Positions 8,764-17,726 of a stretch of 51,668 nucleotides of DNA are shown one piece after another. The DNA lies in assembly GCA_002825465.1 (NCBI GenBank), contig PJER01000016.1, positions 1 through 51,668 on the forward strand, written 5' to 3'. Made by a program: the position numbers and the translations under genes. Under the pieces are notes generated by a model. The model did not search any database. It worked only from the letters and a program-made list of their open reading frames with translations, and was not told where the DNA came from. The number at the start of each line of letters is the position of its first letter. Position 1 is the first letter of the stretch. Source of the stretch: Candidatus Thorarchaeota archaeon MP8T_1. GTDB taxonomy: Archaea > Asgardarchaeota > Thorarchaeia > Thorarchaeales > Thorarchaeaceae.

Positions 8764-9030
8764 ATGATATCTGTTAGGAAAGGGAAAACGAAGATTTCGA
8801 TTGATTACTCAAAATGCGGACCAAAAGGGGATATAGATCCACGAGAATGCACCAAGTGCCTAAAACAATGCGATCGACCTGTGTTTCATCTCCATCATAT
8901 GGTTGTCGACGGTGATGATCCTTGGGATCCATCCTATTGGCAAATTTCTCCTGTTTATATTTCTCAATGCACACGATGTTTGAGATGCACGGAAGTCTGT
9001 CCAGTAAATGCCATCACTATCAGTTGGTAG
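8764..9030 (+). CDS. Small 4Fe-4S ferredoxin-like protein
   Basis: Seen: 88 residues with a C-terminal canonical motif CTRCLRCTEVCP (one [4Fe-4S] cluster). The N-terminal half holds C-X10-C-X2-C-X3-C (DPRECTKCLKQCDRP), likely a second cluster in altered spacing. A His/Asp-rich loop with DGDDPWDP separates them. TAGGAG at the stop of the preceding Fe-S gene serves as ribosome site, so the two proteins should be made together and may act as partners. No fused catalytic domain is present, so the donor and acceptor are unknown. Confidence 0.75.
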   Translation: MISVRKGKTKISIDYSKCGPKGDIDPRECTKCLKQCDRPVFHLHHMVVDGDDPWDPSYWQISPVYISQCTRCLRCTEVCPVNAITISW

Positions 9031-9151
9031 ATTGAACTGTCTAAATTAAATCAAAATCAAATGAGACTCATGTTTTGGCTATGTCTTTGGTAACAGTATT
9101 TAATCCAGTAGAATAATTGAAGTTGTTTAGAGACCTCGTAAGTATTGATAT

Positions 9152-9790
9152 ATGGATAATCATCAGTCAGTCTTCAGGAGATTCGATTTGTCTGATCAAC
9201 TTGAACTCATGGTGAAATTTCTCATTAACCTACAGTTCTATTCAGAAGAAGAAGATGTTATTTTTAGCCGTGATAAACGATTGAAAATCAAAATTCCTGG
9301 CGTAGGTGAAATCATCGCAGCCTTTGAGAATGAGTTCCTACAGCATATTGATTTGATACGAAAGAAACAGTATCGGAAATTCCTTGAGGAAGTGAACAGG
9401 AAGATAGACTTCGATGTTGAAGCAGTCCTTGTTGAATTCAATAAAAGTGTTGAAGAACTTGGAAGTGAGAATCTCACTGACGAGCTGTCTGCAAATTTCC
9501 TTATTGGACCAATTAGAACATATTTGCACATACGCGAGTTTGACGAGTGCATCTACGAGATAAAACATGAGGCGACAATTCGTCTAGGAACTGAAAATGC
9601 AAAGAATATCATTAATGAGAGAATTGCAGACTTCTTCTCTAGAAATGAACCATCTGTGTCAATGCTTCATAATCTTGCATTGTTGAAATATATCACATTT
9701 CTTTATGGTCCTAAGGAAACCCAATTCAAAGTAGTTCGTGTTTTTGACCAATACTGCGAAGAACTCGCATCGAAGCTATCAGAGCAATAG
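9152..9790 (+). CDS. Hypothetical soluble helical protein
   Basis: Not recognised. The 212-residue acidic product is mostly alpha-helical by eye, with no signal peptide, membrane segment, metal motif or nucleotide-binding loop. A TATA-like TATTTAAT at 9097-9104 would start transcription about 25 nt before the ATG at 9152. Its stop lies 1 nt from the convergent tldE-like gene, so it is monocistronic. Codon use and composition resemble its neighbours, giving no sign of recent transfer. Confidence 0.55.
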   Translation: MDNHQSVFRRFDLSDQLELMVKFLINLQFYSEEEDVIFSRDKRLKIKIPGVGEIIAAFENEFLQHIDLIRKKQYRKFLEEVNRKIDFDVEAVLVEFNKSVEELGSENLTDELSANFLIGPIRTYLHIREFDECIYEIKHEATIRLGTENAKNIINERIADFFSRNEPSVSMLHNLALLKYITFLYGPKETQFKVVRVFDQYCEELASKLSEQ

Positions 9791-9791
9791 A

Positions 9792-11174
9792 TCACTCTTT
9801 ACTAGAACCAGAAAATTTGAATGATGGCAACTTCATCCCTGGAACCAATCCGAATGGAGGGAGAGTATTGAACTTAGAATATTCTCCAACAATGTCGATA
9901 TTTTTGAAGAACCTAGGTATCTCATCGGTAAATCTCAAAGTTCTCAAGGGATACTTCACCTCACCACCCTCAATATACCATGTTCCATCACGAGTCAATG
10001 CTGTAAGAACTCCTTCTGTTGGATTCACTGGATTCATGTAATGGAAGTGAGTTACAAGAACACCTCTTTTTGTTTCAGATATCATTTCTTCAACCGATGC
10101 ATTTCCCTCTTCTACAATAACATGACGTGGAATAGGCTCAGCTGGACCCCACCATTTTGCATGGTTACCAGTACTGTCAACTCCATCCTTCCCAGCTGTC
10201 ATAGTATCGTAGACGAGATTCTTTACAATCCCATTGCTTACGAGCTCGACCTTTTGATGAGGTACACCTTCATCATCAAATAGAGATGCACCAACCAACC
10301 GAGAATCCAACGAATTATCAAACATAGTTATTTTTTCAGAGAATACTTTCTCTCCAATTCTGTCCCGTAAGTAAGTCATGAACTCTTGATGACGTCGTGC
10401 TCCAAATCCTAGGAGTGAAGTATAGAATATCAACCCAGTCGCTGCAGCAGGTTCTAAGACAACTTCATATTCACCAGGTGAAAGGTCTTTTAATCCAAAA
10501 CCAGCAGCTGCCTTCTGGGCTGCTGTTTGCGCTACATTTTCTACATTGAGGTCTCGTATATCTCGTCTTGCGTCAGTTGCCCAGCCAGCAGCCTCTTCCC
10601 CATTATCTCTTGCTATTACCGTAAGCTGAGTATCGGAAGTCGTTCTCATTTCATATCCCTCGATCCCAAGGGAGTTAACAACTACTCGCTCTGATGTCGC
10701 ACTCTCAATATATCCAGCTACAGCATCTATTCTCTTATCAACCTCATGAGCGGTGTCAATTGCAAGTGTAGCATTCTCAGCACGCAATTCAGGAGTTGCA
10801 TCATTTGTTGCTTCACATACTAATTCATCCACATTAAAGCAGGATGAGTAACTCTTCTTTGTGGGAAGTGAAATGAAGTCGTTATTCTCGCGCGAGATGC
10901 GAGCCAATGAAGCCGCCTTTTTGACAGCTCGTTTAATATCATCGTCATCAAATACTTCAAATTCAACAGCTCCACTCTTTTTCCCAAAGTACATGAGTAT
11001 CCGAACATTCGCATGATGTTCTGCAACATTTTGATCAATGATACTATTTGCTAATCGTGTAAGACCCATAGTTCTGAGTGTAATTGTAGACTGAGCTTGA
11101 GAAGCGCCTTGGGACATTGCTTCCTTGATTGCCAATTCTGCTTTTGATAGGAGTAGGTCTCGATTCTGTTTCAT
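9792..11174 (-). CDS. tldE: TldE/PmbA-type subunit of a TldD/TldE metalloprotease
   Basis: Known: TldD and TldE form a heterodimeric protease; TldD holds the metal site and TldE lacks it. In bacteria the pair degrades modified peptides and matures microcins; in archaea it is thought to be a general protease. Seen: 460 residues from the ATG at 11174, with PmbA features such as ANSLG-like VVNSLGIEGYE, SGEYEVVLEPAA, and a C-terminal VTHFHYMNPVNPTEGVLT, but no HExxxH. The frame is open further upstream inside tldD, but the ATG at 11174 is one nt after the tldD stop and has GGAGG about 10 nt before it, so I chose it. Translationally coupled to tldD. Confidence 0.88.
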   Translation of the reverse strand: MKQNRDLLLSKAELAIKEAMSQGASQAQSTITLRTMGLTRLANSIIDQNVAEHHANVRILMYFGKKSGAVEFEVFDDDDIKRAVKKAASLARISRENNDFISLPTKKSYSSCFNVDELVCEATNDATPELRAENATLAIDTAHEVDKRIDAVAGYIESATSERVVVNSLGIEGYEMRTTSDTQLTVIARDNGEEAAGWATDARRDIRDLNVENVAQTAAQKAAAGFGLKDLSPGEYEVVLEPAAATGLIFYTSLLGFGARRHQEFMTYLRDRIGEKVFSEKITMFDNSLDSRLVGASLFDDEGVPHQKVELVSNGIVKNLVYDTMTAGKDGVDSTGNHAKWWGPAEPIPRHVIVEEGNASVEEMISETKRGVLVTHFHYMNPVNPTEGVLTALTRDGTWYIEGGEVKYPLRTLRFTDEIPRFFKNIDIVGEYSKFNTLPPFGLVPGMKLPSFKFSGSSKE

Positions 11175-11175
11175 T

Positions 11176-12633
11176 CTATTTCCCTCCCATGATTCCAATT
11201 CGAACATCATGGAATCGTGCAGTCCCACAACCATGTCCAACATACATAACCTGTCCAGGTTGACCCTTTCCACAATTTGGTGTCCCCCAGACACGCCAAT
11301 CATCTTTCGATGACGCATCCATACTTCCCCAAAATTCAGGAGTGATACCAGTGTAGGTTGGATTCTTAATCAAAGCTCCAATTTCTCCATTCTTAATTTC
11401 CCAACCAATCTCAGTCCCAAATTGAAAATTGAGACGTTTGTCATCAATGCTCCAGCTCTTATTTGTAGAAAGAAGAATTCCATCCTTTGTATCTTCAATT
11501 ATTTCATTCCTCTTCCAATCAGTTGGTTCTAGATTGATATTGACCATTCTGATAAGAGGGACTTTCTGTGGATCATCTGCACGCATTCCTCCAGAACTCT
11601 CTTCAAGACCAATCAATGCTGCAGTTTCTCTGGAGCTTTGATATCCGACAAATAGTCCATTTTTAATTAGCTCGATACGCTTTGCCTTGACTCCCTCATC
11701 ATCATAACCAAAGGTTCCAAGACCTCCAGGATTTGTGGAATCAGCAACAATTGTTACAGACTCACTTCCATATTTCAGCGTATTAAGTAGATCAACAGTC
11801 ATAAAGCTTGTACCAGCAAAAGCAGCTTCTGTTCCAAGAACTCTGTCTAACTCAGTAGGATGTCCGCAACTCTCATGAATTTGAAGCATGAGTTGATGAC
11901 CATCAAGAAGTACTGTGGATTTCTCTGTGGGGCATTGTTTAGCTGTAGTAAGCGCAATCGCTTCATCTGCTATTCTTTCCACATTTTCAAGTAACTCTCT
12001 TGATTCAAAGAACTCATACCCACTAGTTGAGAAATCACCTCTGAATGAACCAGGATAGGATCGACGTTGTGGTGGAGACCCAGGAGACATAGCCATGCAT
12101 GAAAATCCGCCTCCACAGAATACAATCTTCTGAGTTATGTATGCCCCATCAGTGCTGCTGAAGATTTTATCTTCGGAGTGTCCCCTATAATCGGCCGTTG
12201 TAAATTTAATAATTTCAGGATTATATTCCCCTAATTGTTTGTCTACCTCCATCAAAAGACCTACTTTGTCTTCGATTGGAACCTTAAAGGGATCTTTCTT
12301 GAAAGGTGTTGCATAATCATCAGTTACAGCTTTCACATCAACAAGTTCTACAGGCTTCTTTCTAGTGGCCCCTGAAGCCTTAGCAATCTTCACCGCAAGT
12401 TCGGCAACACGTTCCACTTCATTCTTTGATATATCATATGAACCTGCAAAGCCGAATCCACCATTAGCAAGACATCGAATACCAAACCCTATAGTTTCTC
12501 GTAATTCAAGTACTGAAATGTTACCAAGCTTGATGGAGATATCCTCATCCCTTACTGTCACAATCCGAATGTCAGCATACAAGGCCCCAAGGTTTCTGCA
12601 GTTGTCTAGTGCAAATTCAGCAATGTCCTTCAA
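11176..12633 (-). CDS. tldD: TldD metalloprotease catalytic subunit
   Basis: Seen: 485 residues with the family's HExxxH zinc motif as HESCGH (His253, Glu254, His258), preceded by LLDGHQLMLQ and followed by P-T-E-L-D-R-V-L-G. Further family blocks are DEGVKAKRIELIKNG, SSGGMRADDP and a Cys/Gly-rich end (GTPNCGKGQPGQ). It is the first gene of a two-gene operon with the partner subunit. It starts with TTG at 12633; the few bases before it form a small inverted repeat GGTGT-A-ACACC (12635-12645) that could influence initiation. Intracellular, with no signal peptide. Confidence 0.9.
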   Translation of the reverse strand: MKDIAEFALDNCRNLGALYADIRIVTVRDEDISIKLGNISVLELRETIGFGIRCLANGGFGFAGSYDISKNEVERVAELAVKIAKASGATRKKPVELVDVKAVTDDYATPFKKDPFKVPIEDKVGLLMEVDKQLGEYNPEIIKFTTADYRGHSEDKIFSSTDGAYITQKIVFCGGGFSCMAMSPGSPPQRRSYPGSFRGDFSTSGYEFFESRELLENVERIADEAIALTTAKQCPTEKSTVLLDGHQLMLQIHESCGHPTELDRVLGTEAAFAGTSFMTVDLLNTLKYGSESVTIVADSTNPGGLGTFGYDDEGVKAKRIELIKNGLFVGYQSSRETAALIGLEESSGGMRADDPQKVPLIRMVNINLEPTDWKRNEIIEDTKDGILLSTNKSWSIDDKRLNFQFGTEIGWEIKNGEIGALIKNPTYTGITPEFWGSMDASSKDDWRVWGTPNCGKGQPGQVMYVGHGCGTARFHDVRIGIMGGK

Positions 12634-12708
12634 TGGTGTAACACCAATTGGACAGATTCAGTCGCGAGATAATACTCTTCCTAATCATTATGATCTGTAA
12701 AATTCAAT

Positions 12709-13011
12709 CTACTCAATTGGAATTTCATCTGATGCTGAAAAAGCTTTGAAAATAAAAGCCATTGATAGTCCAATGTAGAATAGGATGAAAATAAAATTGG
12801 CCATCACAATAGGACCCGTTATTTCATTTAGAACGAAGTATGGTCCATGCTGTTGACTCCATGATGTCAATCCGGAGATATCACTAACGAATTGAATTGT
12901 AAATGTCATGGCGGGATAGCACATAATTGCTAGAAAGATGTAGATTAGCCTTTTAATCCAGACATGCTGGTACAAAGGCTTTTCATTAGTCGACATCGTA
13001 CTCGTCTCCAC
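12709..13011 (-). CDS. Small membrane protein with the duplicated QF-SD-SGLT domain
   Basis: Function unknown. The 100 residues carry two to three hydrophobic segments around a strongly conserved block IQFVSD-x-SGLT-x-WSQQ-x-GPYFVLNE-x-TGP. The same block forms the C-terminal 90 residues of the larger protein encoded just upstream at 13121-14023, with most residues identical between IQF and TGP. This looks like a domain duplication into a stand-alone copy, or the origin of a fused copy. The ATG at 13011 begins METSTMSTNEKP, a polar N-terminus before the first helix. Confidence 0.65.
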   Translation of the reverse strand: METSTMSTNEKPLYQHVWIKRLIYIFLAIMCYPAMTFTIQFVSDISGLTSWSQQHGPYFVLNEITGPIVMANFIFILFYIGLSMAFIFKAFSASDEIPIE

Positions 13012-13120
13012 TTATCTCGTGTTTTAATGGTCACATACTATCTCATTTTGCACTAGTTAATAATCCAGTGTTCTAAGCATAAAGAGATATTCTGTATTTT
13101 ACCATTTTAGATTATTAAAT

Positions 13121-14023
13121 TTAAAAATCGAATTCTTGAGTTGTCGAGAATGCTTTCATAATTAGTGCAAGAGAGAGTCCCATAAAGAAAATAATTGCTA
13201 GGAAAGAAGCCATGACTGGAGGTCCAGTAAATTCATTTAGAACAAAATATGGACCTTGTTGCTGACTCCATTGAGTCAAACCTGAATAATCACTTATGAA
13301 CTGAATTGTCGCACCCATCAGAACAAAAGAGAGTGCGGAACCAGTCAAGTATGCCACTCTTTTGATCCATGCATGTTGCCATAGAGGGGTTGGATCTTTC
13401 GATCTATCTTCTTTAATTTCCTGCTTAACTTCTTTTTCCCAAGCTGTGGTATCTAATTCTTCCTCCTGAGGAACTCCAGCAGATTCTATGAGCTTTGCAT
13501 CCTTGTAATTCTGCATCCTACTAGAAAGTGAGTGTCTAGTTTGCGCCCAGCTCAAGTCATGTTGACGTTTCAATAGCTTATTCATGCTATAAAGTGTAAA
13601 TGCGAAAGAAAAGAGAGCAACCCAGAAAGGAGGATAGATTGTAACAACGAAGGGCATATAGAGAAATGTGACATTGTATCCTGCCATTGCTACTCTCAAA
13701 GCTATGACAAATGATAGCCAGAACGTATCAGGTCCACCAGGATTCAAACGAGTATGCAGATAGTAAGAACCAGCCATCATGCAAAATAGTGTGAACCCTC
13801 CAATATTAAGAAGCGACCAAGGAAACCAGAGACCTACTTCAAGTAGCCAACGAGTGATTGGATTGAATTCTGCTTGCACTCCATACACCTGAGCAATAGC
13901 AATGGTGTAGATAGTATCGATTATTCCAATTGGTATTAGCATCAGAACAATTGCTCGAACCCATCGTTCAGTCCACCATCTTGTCAGGAGTTCTTTGACT
14001 TGGAGGGATTTTATGTTCTTCAT
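13121..14023 (-). CDS. Polytopic membrane protein with C-terminal copy of the QF-SD-SGLT domain
   Basis: Function unknown. From the ATG at 14023 (MKNIKSLQ) it has 300 residues; an in-frame ATG at 14071 would add 16. The N-terminal half has four to five membrane helices with D-T-I-Y-T and F-N-P-I-T-R-W near the first ones, a layout resembling DUF5658-type proteins (weak). A charged cytoplasmic linker (about residues 165-215, rich in E/K/D) follows. The last 90 residues repeat the domain of the neighbour at 12709-13011. Same-strand order suggests a shared transcript, though the gap is 109 nt. Confidence 0.62.
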   Translation of the reverse strand: MKNIKSLQVKELLTRWWTERWVRAIVLMLIPIGIIDTIYTIAIAQVYGVQAEFNPITRWLLEVGLWFPWSLLNIGGFTLFCMMAGSYYLHTRLNPGGPDTFWLSFVIALRVAMAGYNVTFLYMPFVVTIYPPFWVALFSFAFTLYSMNKLLKRQHDLSWAQTRHSLSSRMQNYKDAKLIESAGVPQEEELDTTAWEKEVKQEIKEDRSKDPTPLWQHAWIKRVAYLTGSALSFVLMGATIQFISDYSGLTQWSQQQGPYFVLNEFTGPPVMASFLAIIFFMGLSLALIMKAFSTTQEFDF

Positions 14024-14167
14024 AAACGCACCATCACTTTTGATTTTGCATGATAGTTTGAATATAATCATTCTTTACAGCGCAAAGGAATTGTTCTTCA
14101 TTAATTAGGAGAATTTTGAGATATACCTTAGTATATGGTCATTAGATTCAATGGAAAAGCATTGAAT

Positions 14168-14208
14168 TGAAAGAAAAAAAGAAAGGATGACAGAGGCAAA
14201 AGCCTCTG
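14168..14208 (-). terminator. Hairpin plus T-tract after the ABC binding-protein gene
   Basis: A perfect 7-bp stem CAGAGGC / GCCTCTG with an AAAA loop (14191-14208) lies about 30 nt after the stop. On the minus strand it is followed by a run of T broken by single C bases (14169-14185). This is a convincing terminator for the binding-protein transcript. Confidence 0.75.
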
Positions 14209-14238
14209 CATCTAAATTTTGTATTCTAACTCTATCGA

Positions 14239-16086
14239 TTAAGTTGTGTACGTCTTGTACATGTGATAGAAGTAGAATCCATGCATTGGATTGTAGACCA
14301 AACCATCACCGTGTAGCCATGCTCTCCAAGTTCTGAACTCAGTAGCCTGATAGACCCAAAGGTATGGAGCTTCTTCTGCACAGATGTCATTAATGGTGTT
14401 GTAGTACGCCATTCTGGCACTTGCATCAGTTTCGGTCTTTGCTGCCTCATAGGCATCATTGACTTCACTGTTGTTGAAGCCGATTCTCTGAGCGTAGGTA
14501 CCAAGATCGTAACAGAATGGATAGACATAGTTGTCTGGATCTGCGTAATCTGGTGCCCAACCGACGAAGAAGATAGGCATCTGACGGTTCCTGATATGAT
14601 CAAGATAGTTTGACCACTCAAGTGCTTGGGTGTTGAAACTCATTGTACCAAGGCCGGTAGTGTTTGCTGCAGCATTTTCTAAGACTAGACTCAGACCATC
14701 AGCAAGCAGGAGTGAACCCTGTGCACGAACAGTGTTACCACTGTTATAGTAGATGGTAATTGTGTAGTCCATGTCTGCGAGAGTCTCTACAAACAATGGA
14801 TCATTCATAGCTTCATTCCAGTAGTCAACAGCAGTTGCGATGTCATATTCAGCTAAGTAGCTTGTTGCATTATAGCCGAACATTCCGAATGGGATTGGAC
14901 CCTTAGCTTGGATACCAAATCCATTAACTGCTGCGTCCATGAATGCATCATAATCGAATGCATAGGATGAGCATTGTCTGAAAGCCTTGTTTGCGTATGG
15001 GCTTCTAATAACCTCACCAGCGGTGGTGTTGAAAGTACCCATGTTGAATCCGAAGAACATGACTGTGTAGCTTGCGCCACCAGTTGATACATAGATGTTA
15101 GCATCGGTTGAGTTACCGGTGTCAGGATTCCAGATGTCTAGAGCATTGGTTGTTGGCCAGTAACAAGTATCAGTTGTTCCAGTCCTAAGATTCAATGATC
15201 TACCGTTGACATCTTCATTTGTCCTGATGAAGACCTTCTCGAGTGAACCAGCTCCTGTGCTAGTGGAAGTTCTCCAGTAGTCTGTAAAGAGGTCCAACTC
15301 AATGTACTGATCGGGAACCCAATTAGTGAGCATGTAAGGACCTGTACCACAGGTGTGTTCAATCATCCAGTTGTCAATTTCACCGTAGTCTGTACCATAT
15401 GCCTCCCAAGTAGCCAATGCGGCGTCGCTTGCGTGAGCAATGACGTAGCTAGGACTCATTATTGCACCGACTTCGTAGGTCAATGCAGCAATGAATGGGG
15501 GATATGCTTCAGCTAGTCGGAATCTAATTTGAGTTTCAGAAAGTACAATGATTGAATCTGAAGTTTCAACCCAGTTATCAAAAGCTGCTTTGAATTCTGG
15601 TGATGAGGGACCTTCTGAATAAGCTGCATCTTCAACTGCTGCACCACCCAAAATGGGCTCTGCAAGCATCCAAACTGGACCGTCTGGGTAGAAGATCTTC
15701 ATTGCACGCTCAAAATTCCATTTGACACAACTAGCATTGAAAGGTGTACCATCATGGAAGGTAATACCTGTTCGTAGTGTGATTGTTATATTCTTACCAC
15801 CGTCAGCATATACTGGAGCTGATGCTGCCAGCAATGGAACGGATGGGTCGGTTACATCGCTATCCCACGGATACGTGTATAGCGTCTCGTATATGTTATA
15901 ATGTACTGTTGAACCGAAGTTCTCATAGTTCATGTGCGGATCCATATAGTCAGGATTGCCGATTGTCTCCCATATCAGAGTATTCTCTGGCGGCCTAGAT
16001 GGCTGCTGCATAAAGACAAATGCAACTCCTGCACCCGCGACAACAACTACAATAACAACGATCGCAAGTAGCTGATTTCTTTCCAC
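14239..16086 (-). CDS. ABC transporter substrate-binding protein, family 5 (oligopeptide/dipeptide type)
   Basis: Seen: 615 residues. An N-terminal membrane anchor (about residues 6-26, I/V/A-rich) replaces a lipoprotein box, as in many archaea, then a Pro-rich spacer. The SBP_bac_5 core follows: MDPHMNYEN, ITLRTGITFHDGTPFNASCVKWNFERA, and later YANKAFRQ...FDYDAFMDA. Known: this family binds peptides, nickel or sugars outside the cell and delivers them to a permease. No permease or ATPase gene lies within the window, so it is an orphan here. The GTG at 16086 is chosen on GGAGG 7 nt upstream. A strong terminator follows. Its long leader is described separately. Confidence 0.88.
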   Translation of the reverse strand: MERNQLLAIVVIVVVVAGAGVAFVFMQQPSRPPENTLIWETIGNPDYMDPHMNYENFGSTVHYNIYETLYTYPWDSDVTDPSVPLLAASAPVYADGGKNITITLRTGITFHDGTPFNASCVKWNFERAMKIFYPDGPVWMLAEPILGGAAVEDAAYSEGPSSPEFKAAFDNWVETSDSIIVLSETQIRFRLAEAYPPFIAALTYEVGAIMSPSYVIAHASDAALATWEAYGTDYGEIDNWMIEHTCGTGPYMLTNWVPDQYIELDLFTDYWRTSTSTGAGSLEKVFIRTNEDVNGRSLNLRTGTTDTCYWPTTNALDIWNPDTGNSTDANIYVSTGGASYTVMFFGFNMGTFNTTAGEVIRSPYANKAFRQCSSYAFDYDAFMDAAVNGFGIQAKGPIPFGMFGYNATSYLAEYDIATAVDYWNEAMNDPLFVETLADMDYTITIYYNSGNTVRAQGSLLLADGLSLVLENAAANTTGLGTMSFNTQALEWSNYLDHIRNRQMPIFFVGWAPDYADPDNYVYPFCYDLGTYAQRIGFNNSEVNDAYEAAKTETDASARMAYYNTINDICAEEAPYLWVYQATEFRTWRAWLHGDGLVYNPMHGFYFYHMYKTYTT

Positions 16087-16502
16087 TTAGCTTCCTCCTA
16101 TAGGAATAGGAATGTTTTCCTCATTCAGTTGTGACTGAATAATTGGAATAGATTGGATTTAAGGCAGAGGCTAAAGCATCTTTATGATAATAGTCCCTAC
16201 CTGTTAGAACTTTCCAGTGCGTAAAGAGCTAATATACTTTGTTGCTCATTAGGAGCTTTGTGTATCCAGATACATAATTAATAAAAAACGACATAATTTG
16301 GCATCGAGCAGCGTTATTAGAGACCATGATATATATCTAATATCATTGAATATGAAAAATTATGAGCAGAAGACATGCACAGGGTAGTGGGGTAAGGAAG
16401 TTGAGTGATTGAGTTTGATGTTGTCGTTAAAAAACTCAGCCTGTCAAGTTTCCTCTGCTCTAGTTCTTATCAAATCAACCACAATTAGAATCTGAGTAAC
16501 AC
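16087..16502 (-). promoter_or_regulatory. 416-nt leader/promoter region between the Nudix and binding-protein genes
   Basis: No gene is visible. On the minus strand it holds, in order: a T6 tract after GGCTGAG (16428-16442) that could end the Nudix transcript; an AT-rich inverted repeat ATGATAT / ATATCAT with a 7-nt spacer (16326-16346); a TATA-like element near 16240-16250; and, close to the binding-protein start, a perfect hairpin ATTCAGT / ACTGAAT with a 4-nt loop (16123-16140). The last sits in the probable 5' leader, 36 nt before the GTG. The arrangement suggests regulation of the binding-protein gene, by operator or leader structure, but nothing identifies the regulator. Confidence 0.4.
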
Positions 16503-17096
16503 TCACTTGATATGTAATTCATCAAGACGTTCAAAAAATTTCCTTGTGATGAAAGACCTGTATGCAAACCCGCCCCATCCTGACTCACGCATAAGTCTGT
16601 CGACATCTCCAAGCAATTGCTCTTTACTCATCACAGTTACATCAAAGATCTCGTAGGTATCAATTGGCTTCATTATTCCTCCATAGGGTTCTGCAAGGAA
16701 GACTAGAGACCTCCATGGAATCACTTCTCTATCACAAGTTAGATCAAGATACATATCAAGTACAAATTTTAGTAATCGAACCTCAAGCCCTGTTTCTTCA
16801 TACATCTCACGAAAGGCAGCATCTTCAAGAGACTCGCCTATCTTTGCACCACCAGAAGGAGCTCTATAGATTCCAGTATTGGCATACTGATTTTTCTGAA
16901 TTACTACATACTTGTTTTCAGATTCCTGAATGAAACAGGTGATATCATGTAGACGTCCTTTCTCCCTCGTATGTTTTACTAGTTCGCATTCAAAGTCCAG
17001 AAAGTCTACAGAGAAATGATGTGTCACTGGTTTACCATATCGATCAATCAAGCTCTGTAACTCATCATCATTAATATCACTCAGTTTTCTCGCCAA
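16503..17096 (-). CDS. Nudix hydrolase
   Basis: Seen: 197 residues with a perfect Nudix box GX5EX7REUXEEXGU, read as G-GAKIG-E-SLEDAAF-REMYEETGL, whose Glu residues bind the metals for pyrophosphate cleavage. The N-terminal 50 residues form an extension before the sheet, and the C-terminus ends in an alpha-helix after SGWGGFAYRSF. Known: Nudix enzymes cleave nucleoside diphosphates linked to another group X, such as ADP-ribose, NADH or dNTP. The divergent neighbour is a macro-domain protein, so ADP-ribose or a related compound is an attractive substrate (inference). The TTG start at 17096 has no ribosome site; it may be leaderless. Confidence 0.85.
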   Translation of the reverse strand: MARKLSDINDDELQSLIDRYGKPVTHHFSVDFLDFECELVKHTREKGRLHDITCFIQESENKYVVIQKNQYANTGIYRAPSGGAKIGESLEDAAFREMYEETGLEVRLLKFVLDMYLDLTCDREVIPWRSLVFLAEPYGGIMKPIDTYEIFDVTVMSKEQLLGDVDRLMRESGWGGFAYRSFITRKFFERLDELHIK

Positions 17097-17193
17097 CCAT
17101 AGCTTGAAGAATCATCCAAAAAGGTTGTCGGGCAGTAACCTTTTACGAAAACACTCTGTAATTACAGTATCCAAGCTTTGTGGAGAAGACACA

Positions 17194-17721
17194 TTGGAAA
17201 GAAGACTGGGCAATATCATTATTCGAACGCATATTGGAGATATTACTGACCTAGCAATTGATGCGATCGTAAATGCGGCAAATTCTGACCTCTGGATGGG
17301 ATCTGGTGTAGCTGGTGCAATAAAAGCCAGAGGTGGAAAAGAGATTGAGAGAGAAGCAATTTCACAAGGTCCGATACAACCAGGAGAGTCTGTTATTACA
17401 TCAGGGGGAAAATTACCTGCAAGATATGTGATTCACTGTGCTGGGATGCCTCCAGGTGGAAGAGCAACTCAACATTATGTAACGGCCTCTGTTCAACAAG
17501 CCTTGGAAATTGCGTCAGAGTACAATCTTAAATCACTTGCATTTCCAGCTATTGGCGCAGGAGTAGGTGGTCTTAGTGAATATGACTCTGCTAAGGCAAT
17601 ATTGACAGGAATATTACGCTCTGCGCTCTCATCTGAATCAGTAAGAGAAATAACCCTAGTAGGTCTTAGAAAACAAGTCTGTGATAACTATTGGAAAGCA
17701 CTTGATGAACTTCAGGAGTAG
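17194..17721 (+). CDS. Macro domain (ADP-ribose-binding / O-acetyl-ADP-ribose deacetylase-like) protein
   Basis: Seen: a single macro domain: G-D-I-T near the N-terminus, the NAANSDLWMGSGVAGAI ribose and catalytic loop, PARYVIHCAG, and the diphosphate loop AFPAIGAGVGG. Known: such proteins bind ADP-ribose and remove it from proteins or hydrolyse O-acetyl-ADP-ribose. The frame opens with TTG at 17104, but GGAG at 17182-17185 sits 8 nt before the TTG at 17194, which leads straight into the domain, so I chose that (175 residues). It is divergent from a Nudix gene and directly upstream of a second, degenerate macro-like gene whose ribosome site overlaps its end. Confidence 0.85.
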   Translation: MERRLGNIIIRTHIGDITDLAIDAIVNAANSDLWMGSGVAGAIKARGGKEIEREAISQGPIQPGESVITSGGKLPARYVIHCAGMPPGGRATQHYVTASVQQALEIASEYNLKSLAFPAIGAGVGGLSEYDSAKAILTGILRSALSSESVREITLVGLRKQVCDNYWKALDELQE

Positions 17722-17726
17722 ACAAA

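Noticed and set aside
11176..11318. Longer form of the TldE-like protein starting at 11318
   Set aside because: It would overlap tldD by 140 nt, and the added residues look like antiparallel-frame noise; the ATG at 11174 has a ribosome site and joins tldD directly.
14191..14208. Short repeat AGAGGC...GCCTCT as a CRISPR or recombination site
   Set aside because: It is a single hairpin with a T-tract after a stop codon, so a terminator is the simpler reading.
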